Shown one piece after another: positions 45,023-56,018 of a stretch of DNA of 59,489 nt. The translations under genes and the position numbers were made by a program. The stretch covers positions 1-59,489 of the forward strand of contig JAQGDQ010001146.1 of the NCBI GenBank assembly GCA_030141605.1, given 5' to 3'. The number at the start of each line of letters is the position of its first letter. The first letter of the stretch is position 1. The stretch comes from Tubiluchus corallicola (lineage: Eukaryota > Priapulida > Priapulimorpha > Priapulimorphida > Tubiluchidae). The notes under the pieces are model-generated. The model worked only from the letters and a program-made list of their open reading frames with translations, was not told the DNA's origin and searched no databases.

Positions 45023-46802
45023 ATTCACAATATTTTTACTTCTCAAAAAGCCAAAGTCAGAGCTGTATGCAAATGTAGCTCACTTCTGTCTTTGCTAAAA
45101 TCCACCAAAATTCTAAACCACCAGTCACAGGAAATAAGATGGGCACGACACCGAGGCTTTGTTTTATTTTGAAAAATGTTGATGGTATCTTTTCTCTGTG
45201 ATAGCTGCTTCTTAAAACATACTGATGAGCTAAAAGGGTATTAGAAGCACCTCAGTATTGCTCAGCTTCCCACTGCTTTAATGCAATATGATGTTATTTA
45301 CATTAAGAGCAGCACAGAGATGATTACAATGCTTCTCATATAAAATTTATAGGTATCAAACACACAAGTGTCGAACAATTTTGTAATACAACTGAAGTGT
45401 TACATGCAAGATCTATGCAAACATTTCAGAATTTTGGCACACACAACATTACATTTTAAATAATATGTTATATATTATTATTATATGTACATTATAATCA
45501 CACCTGTGTTAACTCAGTTTACACTGAGTGGAATGTTTGTGCATCATTGGTTATAATGATTTCAATTCATTCTGGATGCTTCAAGAAATGTTTTTATGTG
45601 GCTTTATTTTCAAATGCAGATTAAAGATTTAACAATTTTTTTTGGAAATGGATCTGGGTTGTTTCTGTTGCTGTTATTGTTTTGTCATCATTGGTGCTGT
45701 TGGCGACAATAACAGAAACAATGGTGACGATGATAATAATAATGATGATGATTGTGGTAGCGATGATAATGATGATGGTTGTCTGATTATTGTTAATGTA
45801 GATTTTCTAATGTTTACCACCAAGAGTTTGCGGATCCTTGCTGTTGTTTTTTTGGGATTATTCTCTTTGTTATTTCTGGTTAATATAGTGACGAGGGCAG
45901 TATGATGATGATGTTGATGATATTGATGATACAGATGACAAAGTGGTTTTTAGTGAAACAATATAGTAAATGTGAACTTTGAGAAAATACAGGAGATGGC
46001 AGTTTTTTTCAGACATAAGTAGGAGCATAAAGTCTCTATTTACTGTTTGAAAATTGTACTTGAAAACATTGTAGTGACAAAACTTGTTAACTTAAATCAT
46101 TTGTTCTCAGTTTTGGTCATCTATATTGCAGGCTTTACCCTTTAATACCAAAGATAGAGATACAAATCCCATAGATGCTTTTTGTGACTTTTAAGACAAG
46201 TGTATGGCATTTCACAAAGCAGCATGGCAATCATGATTGATCAAAATGTAATTTATTTTATCTTGAACTAAGCTACTGTATACAATATTTGACAAACGTT
46301 TTGGCAAACAGTTGTTATATTACTATTTCCAATAACCAGTTGCACAACAAACAGCAAGTAATGCAGACAGCACTCAACTGAAAAATAATTTAGGTAACAA
46401 CATTCCAAAAACAGATAATTATAAAACTTAAATGCCAATCCCTGCCTGCCAGAGATAGACATTTTCAAACCACAAAATACATGTTGCACAACAAACAATT
46501 TGTAATGAAATTGAAAACAAATGGAACTGGAGAAACACTTGGGCCTAGCACTTTAGAAACAAATATAGCCAGCCTCTGTGTCAGTTATCAGCAAGGTGCA
46601 AACTTGGTTACAATAAAAGAGAAGGGAATCTGAACCTGCATATTGGTGACATTAACAGGTGACAGTAACTACCTTTTTTTGTTTTAATAGTTGATGTTAC
46701 CTGTCTGATTTTGATACATTACTTAGTTTTATGCCTGATATTAAGTACACTGCTTAGTTGTTTGCTCCACTTCAAGAATGTTGTTCATCTGTGGGCTTTA
46801 TT
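45023..46802. other. Spacer G7-G8, duplicated at G10-G11
   Basis: 45530-46436 matches about 53940-54855 closely. It contains a GAT/AAT-rich + strand frame (45648-45905; Cys-rich start, Asn/Asp run, hydrophobic end) that also occurs at 54062-54316. Most differences between the two are amino-acid changing and a third, older copy near 56540 has no ATG, so it is probably not coding. 46400-46800 is receptor 3' flank. Confidence 0.6.
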
Positions 46803-47729
46803 TCATGTTTGCTGTGGGAATAAAATGTTCTTGAAAGCCAGTCTGAAATCAGTGCTGGAAAATGCATACACGATTGGATTAACAGCACTGTTGGTAATTC
46901 CAATAGTAAGTAAAATCTGAGATGTTTCATATTTCATTTCTTGAGATGACATACAACAAAACATCTGATACAGTGTTAAAGGACCCCAGCATACCAGAAA
47001 TGCAAAGGTAACAATGGCTAAAGTTTTCGTTGCTTTCATTTTCATCACATTTGGATGGCTTTCTTGATCGTGACTGTGTATCTGTAAGACATGCCTTCTT
47101 GCGATTCTCCAAATTAGGACATACAGTACAAGAATCACAAATATTGGTAAATAAAACGTTAAAATATTAATAATAATTGTTGAGCTCAGTGTCAGTGCAT
47201 CTATAGAGCCTTTGAAAATGTCACTCAAATGCAGATTAAGAAAAATCTGTGCCTGAATCAAAGCAAAAGCCCAAGTAATGCAAAGTGCAGCGATAATGGT
47301 TTCTTTTCTCACTATGGTGTGATACCTGAATGGATGAACAACAGCTATATATCTTTCAGCAGCTATCAGGCATAGATGGTATGTACTTGCATTCATTCCT
47401 GAATATTCAAGTGTGTACAGTATCAATGCAGATATGTAGTTTAATCTTACTTTGGGATGGAACATCATGGTAATTTCTGCTGGTACAGATATGGCAACAA
47501 GTAAGTCAGTCACTGCAAGCGATGCTACAAACACATTTGTTTTTGTTTGTAAGCGAGAATTCTTGTAAATTGCAATCAACACTAATAAGTTTCCTGTAAT
47601 TATAGCCAAGTCGGTTAATGTGAACAGCAGCACGATAATTACAATCAATGATAAATCAGTTACAAGAATGTCAGCATCTTCTGTTGTATTTTCCGCAGCA
47701 AAATCCACTGAAAATGAAGTAGAATTCAT
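46803..47729 (-). CDS. Class A GPCR, array member G8 (308 aa)
   Basis: Start at MNSTSF, TGA stop right after FPQQT, and a reverse-strand AATAAA at 46797-46802 directly abutting the stop: the shortest 3' region in the array. GN, LAVTD, E at 3.32 (YTLEYSGMNAS), ERYIAVVHPFRYH, FYLP, CWGP and NPIVY are intact. ECL1 type B (PAEITMMFHPKVRLNYISAL), ECL2 the longest type II form (LHLSDIFKGSIDALTLSSTI). ICL3 has VMKMKATKT instead of VMQMKATKT. Intact receptor. Confidence 0.93.
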   Translation of the reverse strand: MNSTSFSVDFAAENTTEDADILVTDLSLIVIIVLLFTLTDLAIITGNLLVLIAIYKNSRLQTKTNVFVASLAVTDLLVAISVPAEITMMFHPKVRLNYISALILYTLEYSGMNASTYHLCLIAAERYIAVVHPFRYHTIVRKETIIAALCITWAFALIQAQIFLNLHLSDIFKGSIDALTLSSTIIINILTFYLPIFVILVLYVLIWRIARRHVLQIHSHDQESHPNVMKMKATKTLAIVTFAFLVCWGPLTLYQMFCCMSSQEMKYETSQILLTIGITNSAVNPIVYAFSSTDFRLAFKNILFPQQT

Positions 47730-48257
47730 ATTCACAATATTTTTACTTTTCAAAAAGCAAAAGTCAGAGCTGTATACAAATGTAGCACACTGCTGTCTTT
47801 GCTAAAATCCACCAAAATTCTAAACCACCATAAACAGGAAATAAGGTGGGCACGACACCGAGGCTTTGTTTTATTTTAACAAATGTTGATGGTTTCTTTC
47901 CTCTGTGATAGCTGCTTCTTAAAACGCACTGATGCGCTAAAAGGGTGTTAGAAGCACCACGGTATTTCTCAGCTTCCCACTGCTTTAATGCAATATGATA
48001 TTATTTACATTAAGAGCACCACAGAGATGATTACAATGCTTCTCATATAAAATTTATAGGTATCAAACACACAAGTGTCAAACAATTTCGTAATACAACT
48101 GAAGTGTTACATGGAAGATCTTTGCAAATATTTCAGAATTTAGGCACACACCACATTATATATTATTATGATGTGTATATTTTCACGTCTGTGCAAACTC
48201 AGTTTACACTGAGTGGAATGTTTGTGCATCATTGGTTATAAATATTTGAATTCACTC
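47730..48257. other. 5' flank of G8
   Basis: Conserved receptor upstream block and spacer leading to relic C. Confidence 0.55.
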
Positions 48258-48657
48258 TGATACTTGAATGGACGAACAATAGCTGTATATCATTCAGCAG
48301 CAGTCGGATACAAGTGCAATGCACTTATACTTACCATTCCACATTGAAGTTTGTAACAAGGCACTGTATGTGCCAAATTTAATCTCACTGCCATATCATC
48401 TTAATTTCTGCCTGTACAGATAAGCTAACAAATAAGTCAGTTACAGCGAGTGGTGCTATAAGCACATTACGTTTTGTTTGTAAACAAGAAATTTTATAAA
48501 TCGCAATCAAAACTAACAAGTTTCCTGCAGTTGTAGCCAAGCTTGATAATGTGAACAGCAGCACGATAATTACGATCGCTCACTCTACTGGAAGAATGGT
48601 TCCAGTTTGTGACATGTTTGCTGTGGCGAAATCACCCGAAAGTGAAGTTGAATTCAT
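48258..48657 (-). pseudogene. GPCR N-terminal relic C (least decayed)
   Basis: ATG at 48657. Unlike A, B and D this copy lacks the one-base deletion: QTGTILPVE is followed by an in-frame TGA and then AIVIIVLLFTLSSL in the same frame, so it shows the ancestral reading frame with a single Arg-to-TGA change (CGA to TGA). TM1-TM2 continue to the same late TGA and the same truncated TM3 junction. Confidence 0.82.
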
Positions 48658-49620
48658 GATTGATCACAGTACGTGGTGCATTTCAAAAAGCACAAACCAG
48701 AACTGCTCCAGTATCATTGGTAAAAACCACCTTCATTTAAAACTGTGAGTAACGTAATATAGAGTGAACGTGTTACCAAGGCTTTGCTTTATTTTAAATA
48801 ATGATTCTTCTTACACTTTATTATGATGGCCATTTGCAGCTAGTTGAGAAACGTTAACAAAGTAAAATGTTATTAGATTTTATTCTCACATCACAATGCT
48901 TCATTCATACAAAATTTTCTAGATATGAGGCACACCTGCTGTGCAATTGTCTGAGTAAGGTGTTACATGCAAGATTGTTCAAACACTTCTGAATTAGGCA
49001 CCTGGAACACGTGTTACATGACATCTATGCAGGGTCAGTTTACACTTTTCACAATCTATCAAAACTAGCAGGCAAAAATCTTGTACCAGCATTCCGAGAA
49101 AATTTTAGTAGATAGACCCCACCTCACACCCTTGTAACAAAATTACTCATATCACACTTTCAATAATAATATAAATTGATTACTGTAATGTCGTATTTTA
49201 GAATGTAGATAATTTGGGCTTACTCAAAAGCATGATAACATTCAAGTGTGTTCAGAGTTATTACTGCTCATTGTCAGCCCTGGCTTCTCGTCATCATTCT
49301 GATCAACCCAGATGAGAGCCAAAAATACCTTGGTGTGCTGATAATAGCCTGTGCTAATGAGGGTAGGGGAGATCAGGGTACACAGATATGCCGAAATGCT
49401 GTACAAGTGCAAAGCAATATTTTTACCCATTAGTTTGCAGGAAATCTTCTTCAAAGTCTGAACACAAAGGATTCAACCTGCGCATTAAAGACAGTTTTTG
49501 CAAATTTCTCTGTCGTATTTTTTAATTTAATTGACATCAGTCAGGTAAACCCAACGTGCTAAGTCACTTATCCTTTCCTTTAAGTACACAGCTCAGTTGT
49601 GTGCTCCACTTTGAGAATGT
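48658..49620. other. Spacer relic C-G9
   Basis: Copy of the A-G5/B-G7 spacer; near-identical to 43080-44000. No gene recognised. Confidence 0.55.
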
Positions 49621-50616
49621 TCAGCTGTGTGCTTTATTTAATGCTTGTTGCTCAGCTGCGTGCCTCGCCACAAGTATGTTGTTCACTTCCGGTGCGAAAT
49701 TAATGGAATTCCCTGACAACTGACGGTTTAGGAACAAAATGTCCTTGAATGCCAGTCTAAATTCAGCGCTAGAAAATGCGTACACGATTGGATTAACAGC
49801 ACTGTTAATAATTCCAAGGATAAGTAAAATCTGGTATGTTTCATATTTCCATTCTTGAGATGATATATAACAAAGCATCTGATACAGTGATAAAGGACCC
49901 CAACATACCAGAAAAGCAAAGGTAACGATGGCTAAAGTTTTTGTTGCTTTCATTTGCATCACATTTGGATGACTTTCTTGACCACGACTGTGTATCTGTA
50001 AGACGTGTCTTCTTGCGGTTCTCCAAATTAGGACATACAGCACAAGAATCACAAATACTGGTAAATAAAATGATGAAATAAGGTAAAGAATTGATAAACT
50101 GCGTGCAGTTAAAATGTTATTCAAAGAAAAAATAAGTGCCTGTATTAAAGCAAAAGTCCAAATAGTACAAAGTGCTGCGACAATGGCTTTTTTCTTCACT
50201 ATGGTGTGATACTTGAATGGATGAACAACAGCTATATATCTTTCAGCAGCTATCAGGCACAGATGATATACACTTGCATTCATCATTGAACATTCAGATG
50301 TGTTCAGTATCAATGTGTATGTGAGGCTTAATCTCACAGCCGGATAGATGATCACAGTGATATCTATTAGAATAGGTATGACAACAAGTAAGTCAATCAC
50401 TGCAAGCGATGCTATAAACACATTTGTTTTTGTTTGTAAGCGAGGATTCTTATAAATTGCAATCAACACTAACAAGTTTCCTGCAATTATAGCCAAGACG
50501 GATAATGTGAGCAGCAGCACCATTATTACGATGAATGGAAAATCTGATACAAGCATGTCAGCAGCTTCTGTTGTATTTGCTGCAAAAATGTCCAACGAAA
50601 ATGAAGTAGAATTCAT
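49621..50616 (-). CDS. Class A GPCR, array member G9, frameshifted longer tail (331 aa)
   Basis: Start at MNSTSF. GN, LAVID (Ile for Thr before D2.50), E at 3.32 (NTSECSMMNAS), ERYIAVVHPF, FYLP, CWGP and NPIVY are intact; TM4 end and ECL2 type I. A one-base deletion after ILF (paralogues continue PQQSVVREF) shifts the frame and adds about 35 residues (NRQLSGNSINFAPEVNN onward) read from what is 3' flank in the other genes. The seven-helix core is untouched, so it may still work with an altered C-tail. ICL2 has KYHTIVKKKAIV, shared only with G12. Confidence 0.88.
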   Translation of the reverse strand: MNSTSFSLDIFAANTTEAADMLVSDFPFIVIMVLLLTLSVLAIIAGNLLVLIAIYKNPRLQTKTNVFIASLAVIDLLVVIPILIDITVIIYPAVRLSLTYTLILNTSECSMMNASVYHLCLIAAERYIAVVHPFKYHTIVKKKAIVAALCTIWTFALIQALIFSLNNILTARSLSILYLISSFYLPVFVILVLYVLIWRTARRHVLQIHSRGQESHPNVMQMKATKTLAIVTFAFLVCWGPLSLYQMLCYISSQEWKYETYQILLILGIINSAVNPIVYAFSSAEFRLAFKDILFLNRQLSGNSINFAPEVNNILVARHAAEQQALNKAHS

Positions 50617-51147
50617 ATTCACAATATTTTTACTTTTCAAAAAGCAAAAGTCAGAGCTGTATACACATAAAGCACACTGCCATCTTTGTTAAAATCCACC
50701 AAAATTCTAAACCACCAGTCACAGGAATTAAAATGAACATCACACCATGGCTTTGTTTTATTTTAACAAATGTTGATGGTGTCTTTTCTCTGTGATAGCT
50801 GCTTCTTAAAACATACTGATGCTCTAAAAGGGAGTTAGAAGCACCTCGGTATTTCTCAGCTTCCCACTGCTTTAATGCAATATGATGTTATTTACATTAA
50901 GAGCAGCACAAAGATGATTACAATGCTTCTCATATAAAATTTGTAGGTATCAAATACACAAGTGTCGAACAGTTTTGTAATACAACTGAAGTGTTACATG
51001 GAAGATCTTTGCAAACATTTCAGAATTTAGGCACACACCACATTATATATTATTATGAAGTGTATATTATTATCACATCTATGCAAACTCAGTTTACACT
51101 GAGTTGAATGTTTGTGCATCATTGGTTATAAATATTTCAATTCACTC
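50617..51147. other. 5' flank of G9
   Basis: Conserved receptor upstream block and spacer leading to relic D. Confidence 0.55.
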
Positions 51148-51546
51148 TGATATTTGAATGGACGAACAATAGCTGTATATCATTCAGCAGCAATCGGATA
51201 CAAGTGCAATGCACTTATACTTACCATTCCACGTTGAAATGTGCAACACGGCACTGTATGTGCCAAATTTAATCTCACTGCCATATCATCTTAATTTCTG
51301 CCAGTACAGATAAGCTAACAAATAAGTCAGTTACAGCGAGTGGTCCTATAAGCACATTACGTTTTATTTGTAAACAAGAAATTTTACAAATCGCAATCAA
51401 AACTAACAAGTTTCCTGCAGTTGTAGCCAAGCTTGATAATGTGAACAGCAGCACGAGAATTACGATCGCTCGCTCCACTGGACAATGGTTCCAGTTTGTG
51501 ACATGTTTGCTGTGGCGAAATCAACCGAAAGTGAAATTGAATTCAT
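51148..51546 (-). pseudogene. GPCR N-terminal relic D
   Basis: Same start region, one-base deletion, TM1-TM2 frame (GNLLVLIAICKISCLQIK) and truncated TM3 junction as relics A and B, with a few private substitutions (ICK for IYK, IGPLAVTD). Confidence 0.82.
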
Positions 51547-52539
51547 GATTGATCACAGTACGCGGTGCATTTCAAAAAGCACAAACCAGAACTGCCCCAG
51601 TATCATTGGTAAAAACCACATTCATTTAAAACTGTGAGTAAAGTAATATAGAGTGAACGTGTTACCAAGGCTTTGCTTTGTTTTAAATAATGATTCTTCT
51701 TACACTTTATTATGATGGCCATTTGCAGCAAGTTGAGAAACGTTAACAAAGTAACACAATGCTTCATACAAAATTTTATAGATATTAGGCACACCTGCTG
51801 TGCAATTGTCTGAGTAAGGTGTTACATGCAAGATTGTTCAAACACTTCAGAAATAAGCACCTGGAATATGTGTTACATGACATCTATGCAGTCTCAGTTT
51901 ACACTTTTCACCATTTATCAGAACTAGCAGGTAAAAAATCTTGGAATTTCTGAGAAAATGTTAGTAGATATCCCCACCTCACACCCGTGTAACAAAATTA
52001 CTCATAAGACACTTTCAATGATAATATAAATTGATTACTGTAATGTTGTATTTTAGAATGTAGATAATTTGGGCTTACTCAAAAGCATGATAACATTCAA
52101 GTGTTTTCAGAGTTATTACTGCTCATTGTCAGTCCTGGCTTCTCCTCATCATTCTGATCAACCCAGATGAGAGCCAAAATTACCTTGGTGTGCTGATAAC
52201 AGCCTGTGCTAATGAGGATAGGGGAGATCAGGGTACACAGATATGCCAAAATGCTGTACAAGTGCAAAGCAATATTCTTATTCATTAGTTTGCAGGAAAA
52301 CTTCTTCAAAGTCGGAACACAAAGGATTCAACCTGCACATTAAAGACAGTTTTTGCGAATTTCTCTGCCGTATTTTTTAAAATTTAATTGACATCAGTCA
52401 GATAAACCCAACATGCTAAGTGACATATCCTTTCCCTTAACTACGCAGCCCAGTTTGTGTTCTCCACTTAAGTGAACTGTGTGCTTTATTTAACACTTGT
52501 TGCTTCACAACAAGTATGTTGTTCACTTCCGGTGCTCAG
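51547..52539. other. Spacer relic D-G10
   Basis: Fourth copy of the relic-downstream spacer; no gene recognised. Confidence 0.55.
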
Positions 52540-53457
52540 TTAATAGAATTCCCTGACAACTGACTGTTGTGGGAACAAAATGTTCTTGAAAGCCAGTCTA
52601 AAGTCAGTGCTAGAAAATGCGTACATGATTGGATTAACAGCACTATTGATAATTCCCAAGGTAAGTAATATCAGAGATGTTTCATATTTCGCTTCTTGAG
52701 ATAATATATGGTAAAACATCTGATACAGTGATAAAGGACCCCAGCATACCAGAAAAGCAAAGGTAACGATGGCTAAAGTTTTTGTTGCTTTCATTTGCAT
52801 CACATTTGCCTGGCTTCCTTGACCTTGACTGTGTATCTGTAAGACGTGCCTTCTTGCCGTTCTCCAAATTAGGACATACAGCACAAGAATCACAAATACT
52901 GGTAAATAAAATGATGAAATAAGGTAAAAAATTGATAAACTGTGTGCAGAAAAAATGTTATTCAAAGAAAAAATAACCGCTTGTATTAAAGCAAAAGTCC
53001 AAATAGTACAAAGTGCTGCGACAATTGTTTCTTTTCTCACTATGGTGTGATACTTGAATGGATGAACAACAGCTATATATCTTTCAGCTGCTATCAGGCA
53101 CAGATGATATACACTTGCATTCATCATTGAACATTCAAATGTGTACAGTATCAATGTATATGTGAGACTTAATCTCACAGCCGGATAGATGAGCATCATG
53201 ATTTCTATTAGAACAGGTATGACAACAAGTAAGTCAGTCACTGCAAGCGATGCTATAAACACATTAGTTTTTGTTTGTAAGCGAGGATTCTTATAAATTG
53301 CAATCAAAACTAACAAGTTTCCTGCAATTATAGCCAAGTCAGATAATAAGCGCAGCAGCACCATAGTTATGATCAATGATAAATCAGCTACAAGAATGTC
53401 AGCAGCTTCTGTTGTATTTGCTGCAGCAAAATCCACTGAAAATGAAGTAGAATTCAT
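52540..53457 (-). CDS. Class A GPCR, array member G10 (305 aa)
   Basis: Start at MNSTSF. Landmarks at the same residues as G7: GN 46-47, D75, E108 (YTFECSMMNAS), ERY 125-127, P186, CWGP 238-241; TM7 reads NPIMYAF instead of NPIVYAF. ICL3 is HSQGQGSQANVMQ, the form of G1, G3 and G12, while the rest is nearly G7, a likely gene-conversion patch. ECL1 type A, ECL2 type I, tail SVVREFY. It breaks the strict alternation because it directly follows another type I gene (G9). Confidence 0.93.
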   Translation of the reverse strand: MNSTSFSVDFAAANTTEAADILVADLSLIITMVLLRLLSDLAIIAGNLLVLIAIYKNPRLQTKTNVFIASLAVTDLLVVIPVLIEIMMLIYPAVRLSLTYTLILYTFECSMMNASVYHLCLIAAERYIAVVHPFKYHTIVRKETIVAALCTIWTFALIQAVIFSLNNIFSAHSLSIFYLISSFYLPVFVILVLYVLIWRTARRHVLQIHSQGQGSQANVMQMKATKTLAIVTFAFLVCWGPLSLYQMFYHILSQEAKYETSLILLTLGIINSAVNPIMYAFSSTDFRLAFKNILFPQQSVVREFY

Positions 53458-55109
53458 ATTCCCAATATTTTTACTTCTCAAAAAGCCAATGTCAGAGCTG
53501 TATGCAAATGTAGCACACTGCCGTCTTTGCTAAAATCCACCAAAATTCTAAACCACCAGTCACAGGAAATAAGATGGGCACGACACCGAGGCTTTGTTTT
53601 ATTTTAACAAATGTTGATGGTATCTTTTCTCTGTGATAGCTGCTTCTTAAAACATACTGATGAGCTAAAAGGGTATTAGAAGCACCTCGGTATTTCTCAG
53701 CTTCCCACTGCTTTAATGCAATATGATGTTATTTACATTAAGAGCACCACAGAGATGATTACAATGCTTCTCATATAAAATTTATAGGTATCAAACACAC
53801 AAGTGTCGAACAGCTTTGTAATACAATTGAAGTGTTACATGTAAGATCTATGTAAACATTTCAGAATTTAGGCACACACCATATTATATAGAATAATGTA
53901 TATTATTATCACATCTATGTAAAGTCAGCTTACACTGAGTGGAATGTTTGTGCATCGTTGGTTATAATGATTTCAATTCATTCTGGATGCATAAAGAGAA
54001 ATGTTTTTATGTAACTTTTATTTTCAAATGCAGATTAAAGATTAAACAATTTTTTTTGGAAATGGATTCGTGTTGTTTCTGTTGCTGTTATTGTTGTTTT
54101 GTCATCTTTGGTGTTGTTGGCAACAATGACAGAAACAATGATGACGATGATAATAATAATGATGATGATTGTGGCAACGACGATAATGATTGTCCGATTA
54201 TTGTTAATGTAGATTTTCTAATGTTTACCACTAAGGCTTTGCAGATCCTTGCTGTTGTTTTTTTGGGATTATTCTCTTTGTTATTGCTGATTAATATAGT
54301 GACGAGGGCAGTATGATAATGATGATGATGATGTTGATGATATTGATGATACAGATGACAAAGTGGTTTTTAGTGAAACAGCGTAGTAAATGTGAACTTA
54401 GAGAAAATACAGGAGATGACAGTTTTTTTCAGACATAAGTAGGAGCATAAAGTCTCTATTTACTGTTTGAAAATTGTACTTGAAAACATTGTAGTGACAA
54501 AACTTGTTAACTTAAATCATTTGTTCTCAGTTTTGGTCATCTATATTGCAGGCTTTACCCTTTAATACCAAAGATAGAGATACAAATCCCATAGATGCTT
54601 TTTGTGACTTTTAAGACAAGTGTATGGCATTTCACAAAGCAGCATGGCAATCATGATTGATCAAAATGTAATTTATTTTATCTTGAACTAAGCTACTGTA
54701 TACAATATTTGACAAACGTTTTGGCAAACAGTTGTTATATTACTATTTCCAATAACCAGTTGCACAACAAACAGCAAGTAATGCAGACAGCACTCAACTG
54801 AAAAATAATTTAGGTAACAACATTCCAAAAACAGATAATTATAAATCTTAAATACAAATCCCTACTTGCCAGTGATAGACATTTTCAAACCATCACAAAA
54901 TCACAAAATACATGGTGCAAAGCAAATATTCTGCAATAAAATTGAAAAGAAATAATAAAACTGGAAAAACATATTTGTGCATGATCCTCAGTTGTGTGCT
55001 CAATTTCATGAACATTGTTCAGTATTTCATGCCTATTACTCAGTGCATACTCCGCTTCAAGTATGCTATTTGTTTGTGTGCTCAATTAACGGAATTCCCC
55101 GCCAACTAA
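53458..55109. other. Spacer G10-G11
   Basis: Counterpart of the G7-G8 spacer through about 54855, then the 3' flank of G11. No supportable gene. Confidence 0.6.
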
Positions 55110-56018
55110 CTAATGTGGAAATAAAATGTTCTTGAATGCCAGTCTAAAGTCAGTGCTAGAAAATGCATACACGATTGGATTAACAGCACTGTTGATAATT
55201 CCAAGGGTAAGTAAAATCTGAGCTGTTTCGTATTTCATTTCTTGAGATGATATATAAGAAAACATCTGATGCAGAGACAAAGGACCCCAGCATACCAGAA
55301 AAGCAAAGGTAACAATGGCTAAAGTTTTTGTTGCTTTCATTTGCATCACATTTGGATGGCTTTCTTGACCACGACTGTGTATCTGTAAGACGTGCCTTCT
55401 TGCGGTTCTCCAAATTAGGGCATACAGCACTAGAATCACAAATACTGGTAAATAAAATGTTAAAATATAAATAATTGATGAGCTCAGTGTAGCGATGCCT
55501 TTGAAAATGTTACTCAAATTCAAATTAACAAAAACCTGTGCCTGAATCAAAGCAAAAGCCCAAGTAATGCAAAGTGCAGCGATAATGGTTTCTATTCTTA
55601 CGATGGTATGATACCTGAATGGATGAACAACAGCTATATATCTTTCAGCAGCTATCAGGCACAGATGATATATACTTGCATTCATCATTGAAAATTCAAA
55701 TGTGTACAGTATAAATGTGTATATGAGGTTTAATCTCATTGCCGGATAAAAGATCACCGTGATTTCTATTAGAACAGGTATGGCAACAAGTAAGTCAGTC
55801 ACTGCAAGCGATGCTACAAAAGCATTCGTTTTTGTTTTTAAGCGAGGAATCTTATAAATTGCAATCAAAACTAATAAGTTTCCAGTAATTATAGCCAAGT
55901 CAGATAATGTGAGCAACAGCACTGTAATTACAATCAATGATAAATCAGCTACAAGAGTGTCACCAGTTTCTGTTGTATTTGCTGCAGCAATATCCACTGA
56001 AGATGAAGTCGAATTCAT
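55110..56018 (-). CDS. Class A GPCR, array member G11 (302 aa)
   Basis: Start at MNSTSS, TAG stop after FKNILFPH (short tail, as in G4). GN, LAVTD, E at 3.32 (YTFEFSMMNAS), ERYIAVVHPFRYH, FYLP, CWGPLSLHQ and NPIVY are intact. ECL1 is type A (PVLIEITVIFYPAMRLNLIY, identical to G2) but ECL2 type II (VNLNLSNIFKGIATLSSS), closest to G8: a mosaic. ICL2 has the private change IVRIETII. Intact receptor. Confidence 0.93.
   Translation of the reverse strand: MNSTSSSVDIAAANTTETGDTLVADLSLIVITVLLLTLSDLAIITGNLLVLIAIYKIPRLKTKTNAFVASLAVTDLLVAIPVLIEITVIFYPAMRLNLIYTFILYTFEFSMMNASIYHLCLIAAERYIAVVHPFRYHTIVRIETIIAALCITWAFALIQAQVFVNLNLSNIFKGIATLSSSIIYILTFYLPVFVILVLYALIWRTARRHVLQIHSRGQESHPNVMQMKATKTLAIVTFAFLVCWGPLSLHQMFSYISSQEMKYETAQILLTLGIINSAVNPIVYAFSSTDFRLAFKNILFPH

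Noticed and set aside
36996-52309. A 70-codon reverse-strand frame (CKLM..NIALHLYS) in four spacer copies without indels
   Set aside because: Most differences between copies are amino-acid changing and three copies lack an ATG; conservation is explained by recent duplication. Ribosome profiling would be needed to revive it.
45648-54316. Cys-rich, Asn/Asp-rich + strand frame with a hydrophobic end, in two copies
   Set aside because: Built around a GAT/AAT microsatellite, differences are largely non-synonymous, and the third copy has no start.
30482-55413. A second sense-strand frame of about 61 codons over ICL3-TM6 of many receptors (ENRKKxRLTDTQS)
   Set aside because: It is an out-of-frame shadow of the conserved TM5-ICL3-TM6 coding sequence.
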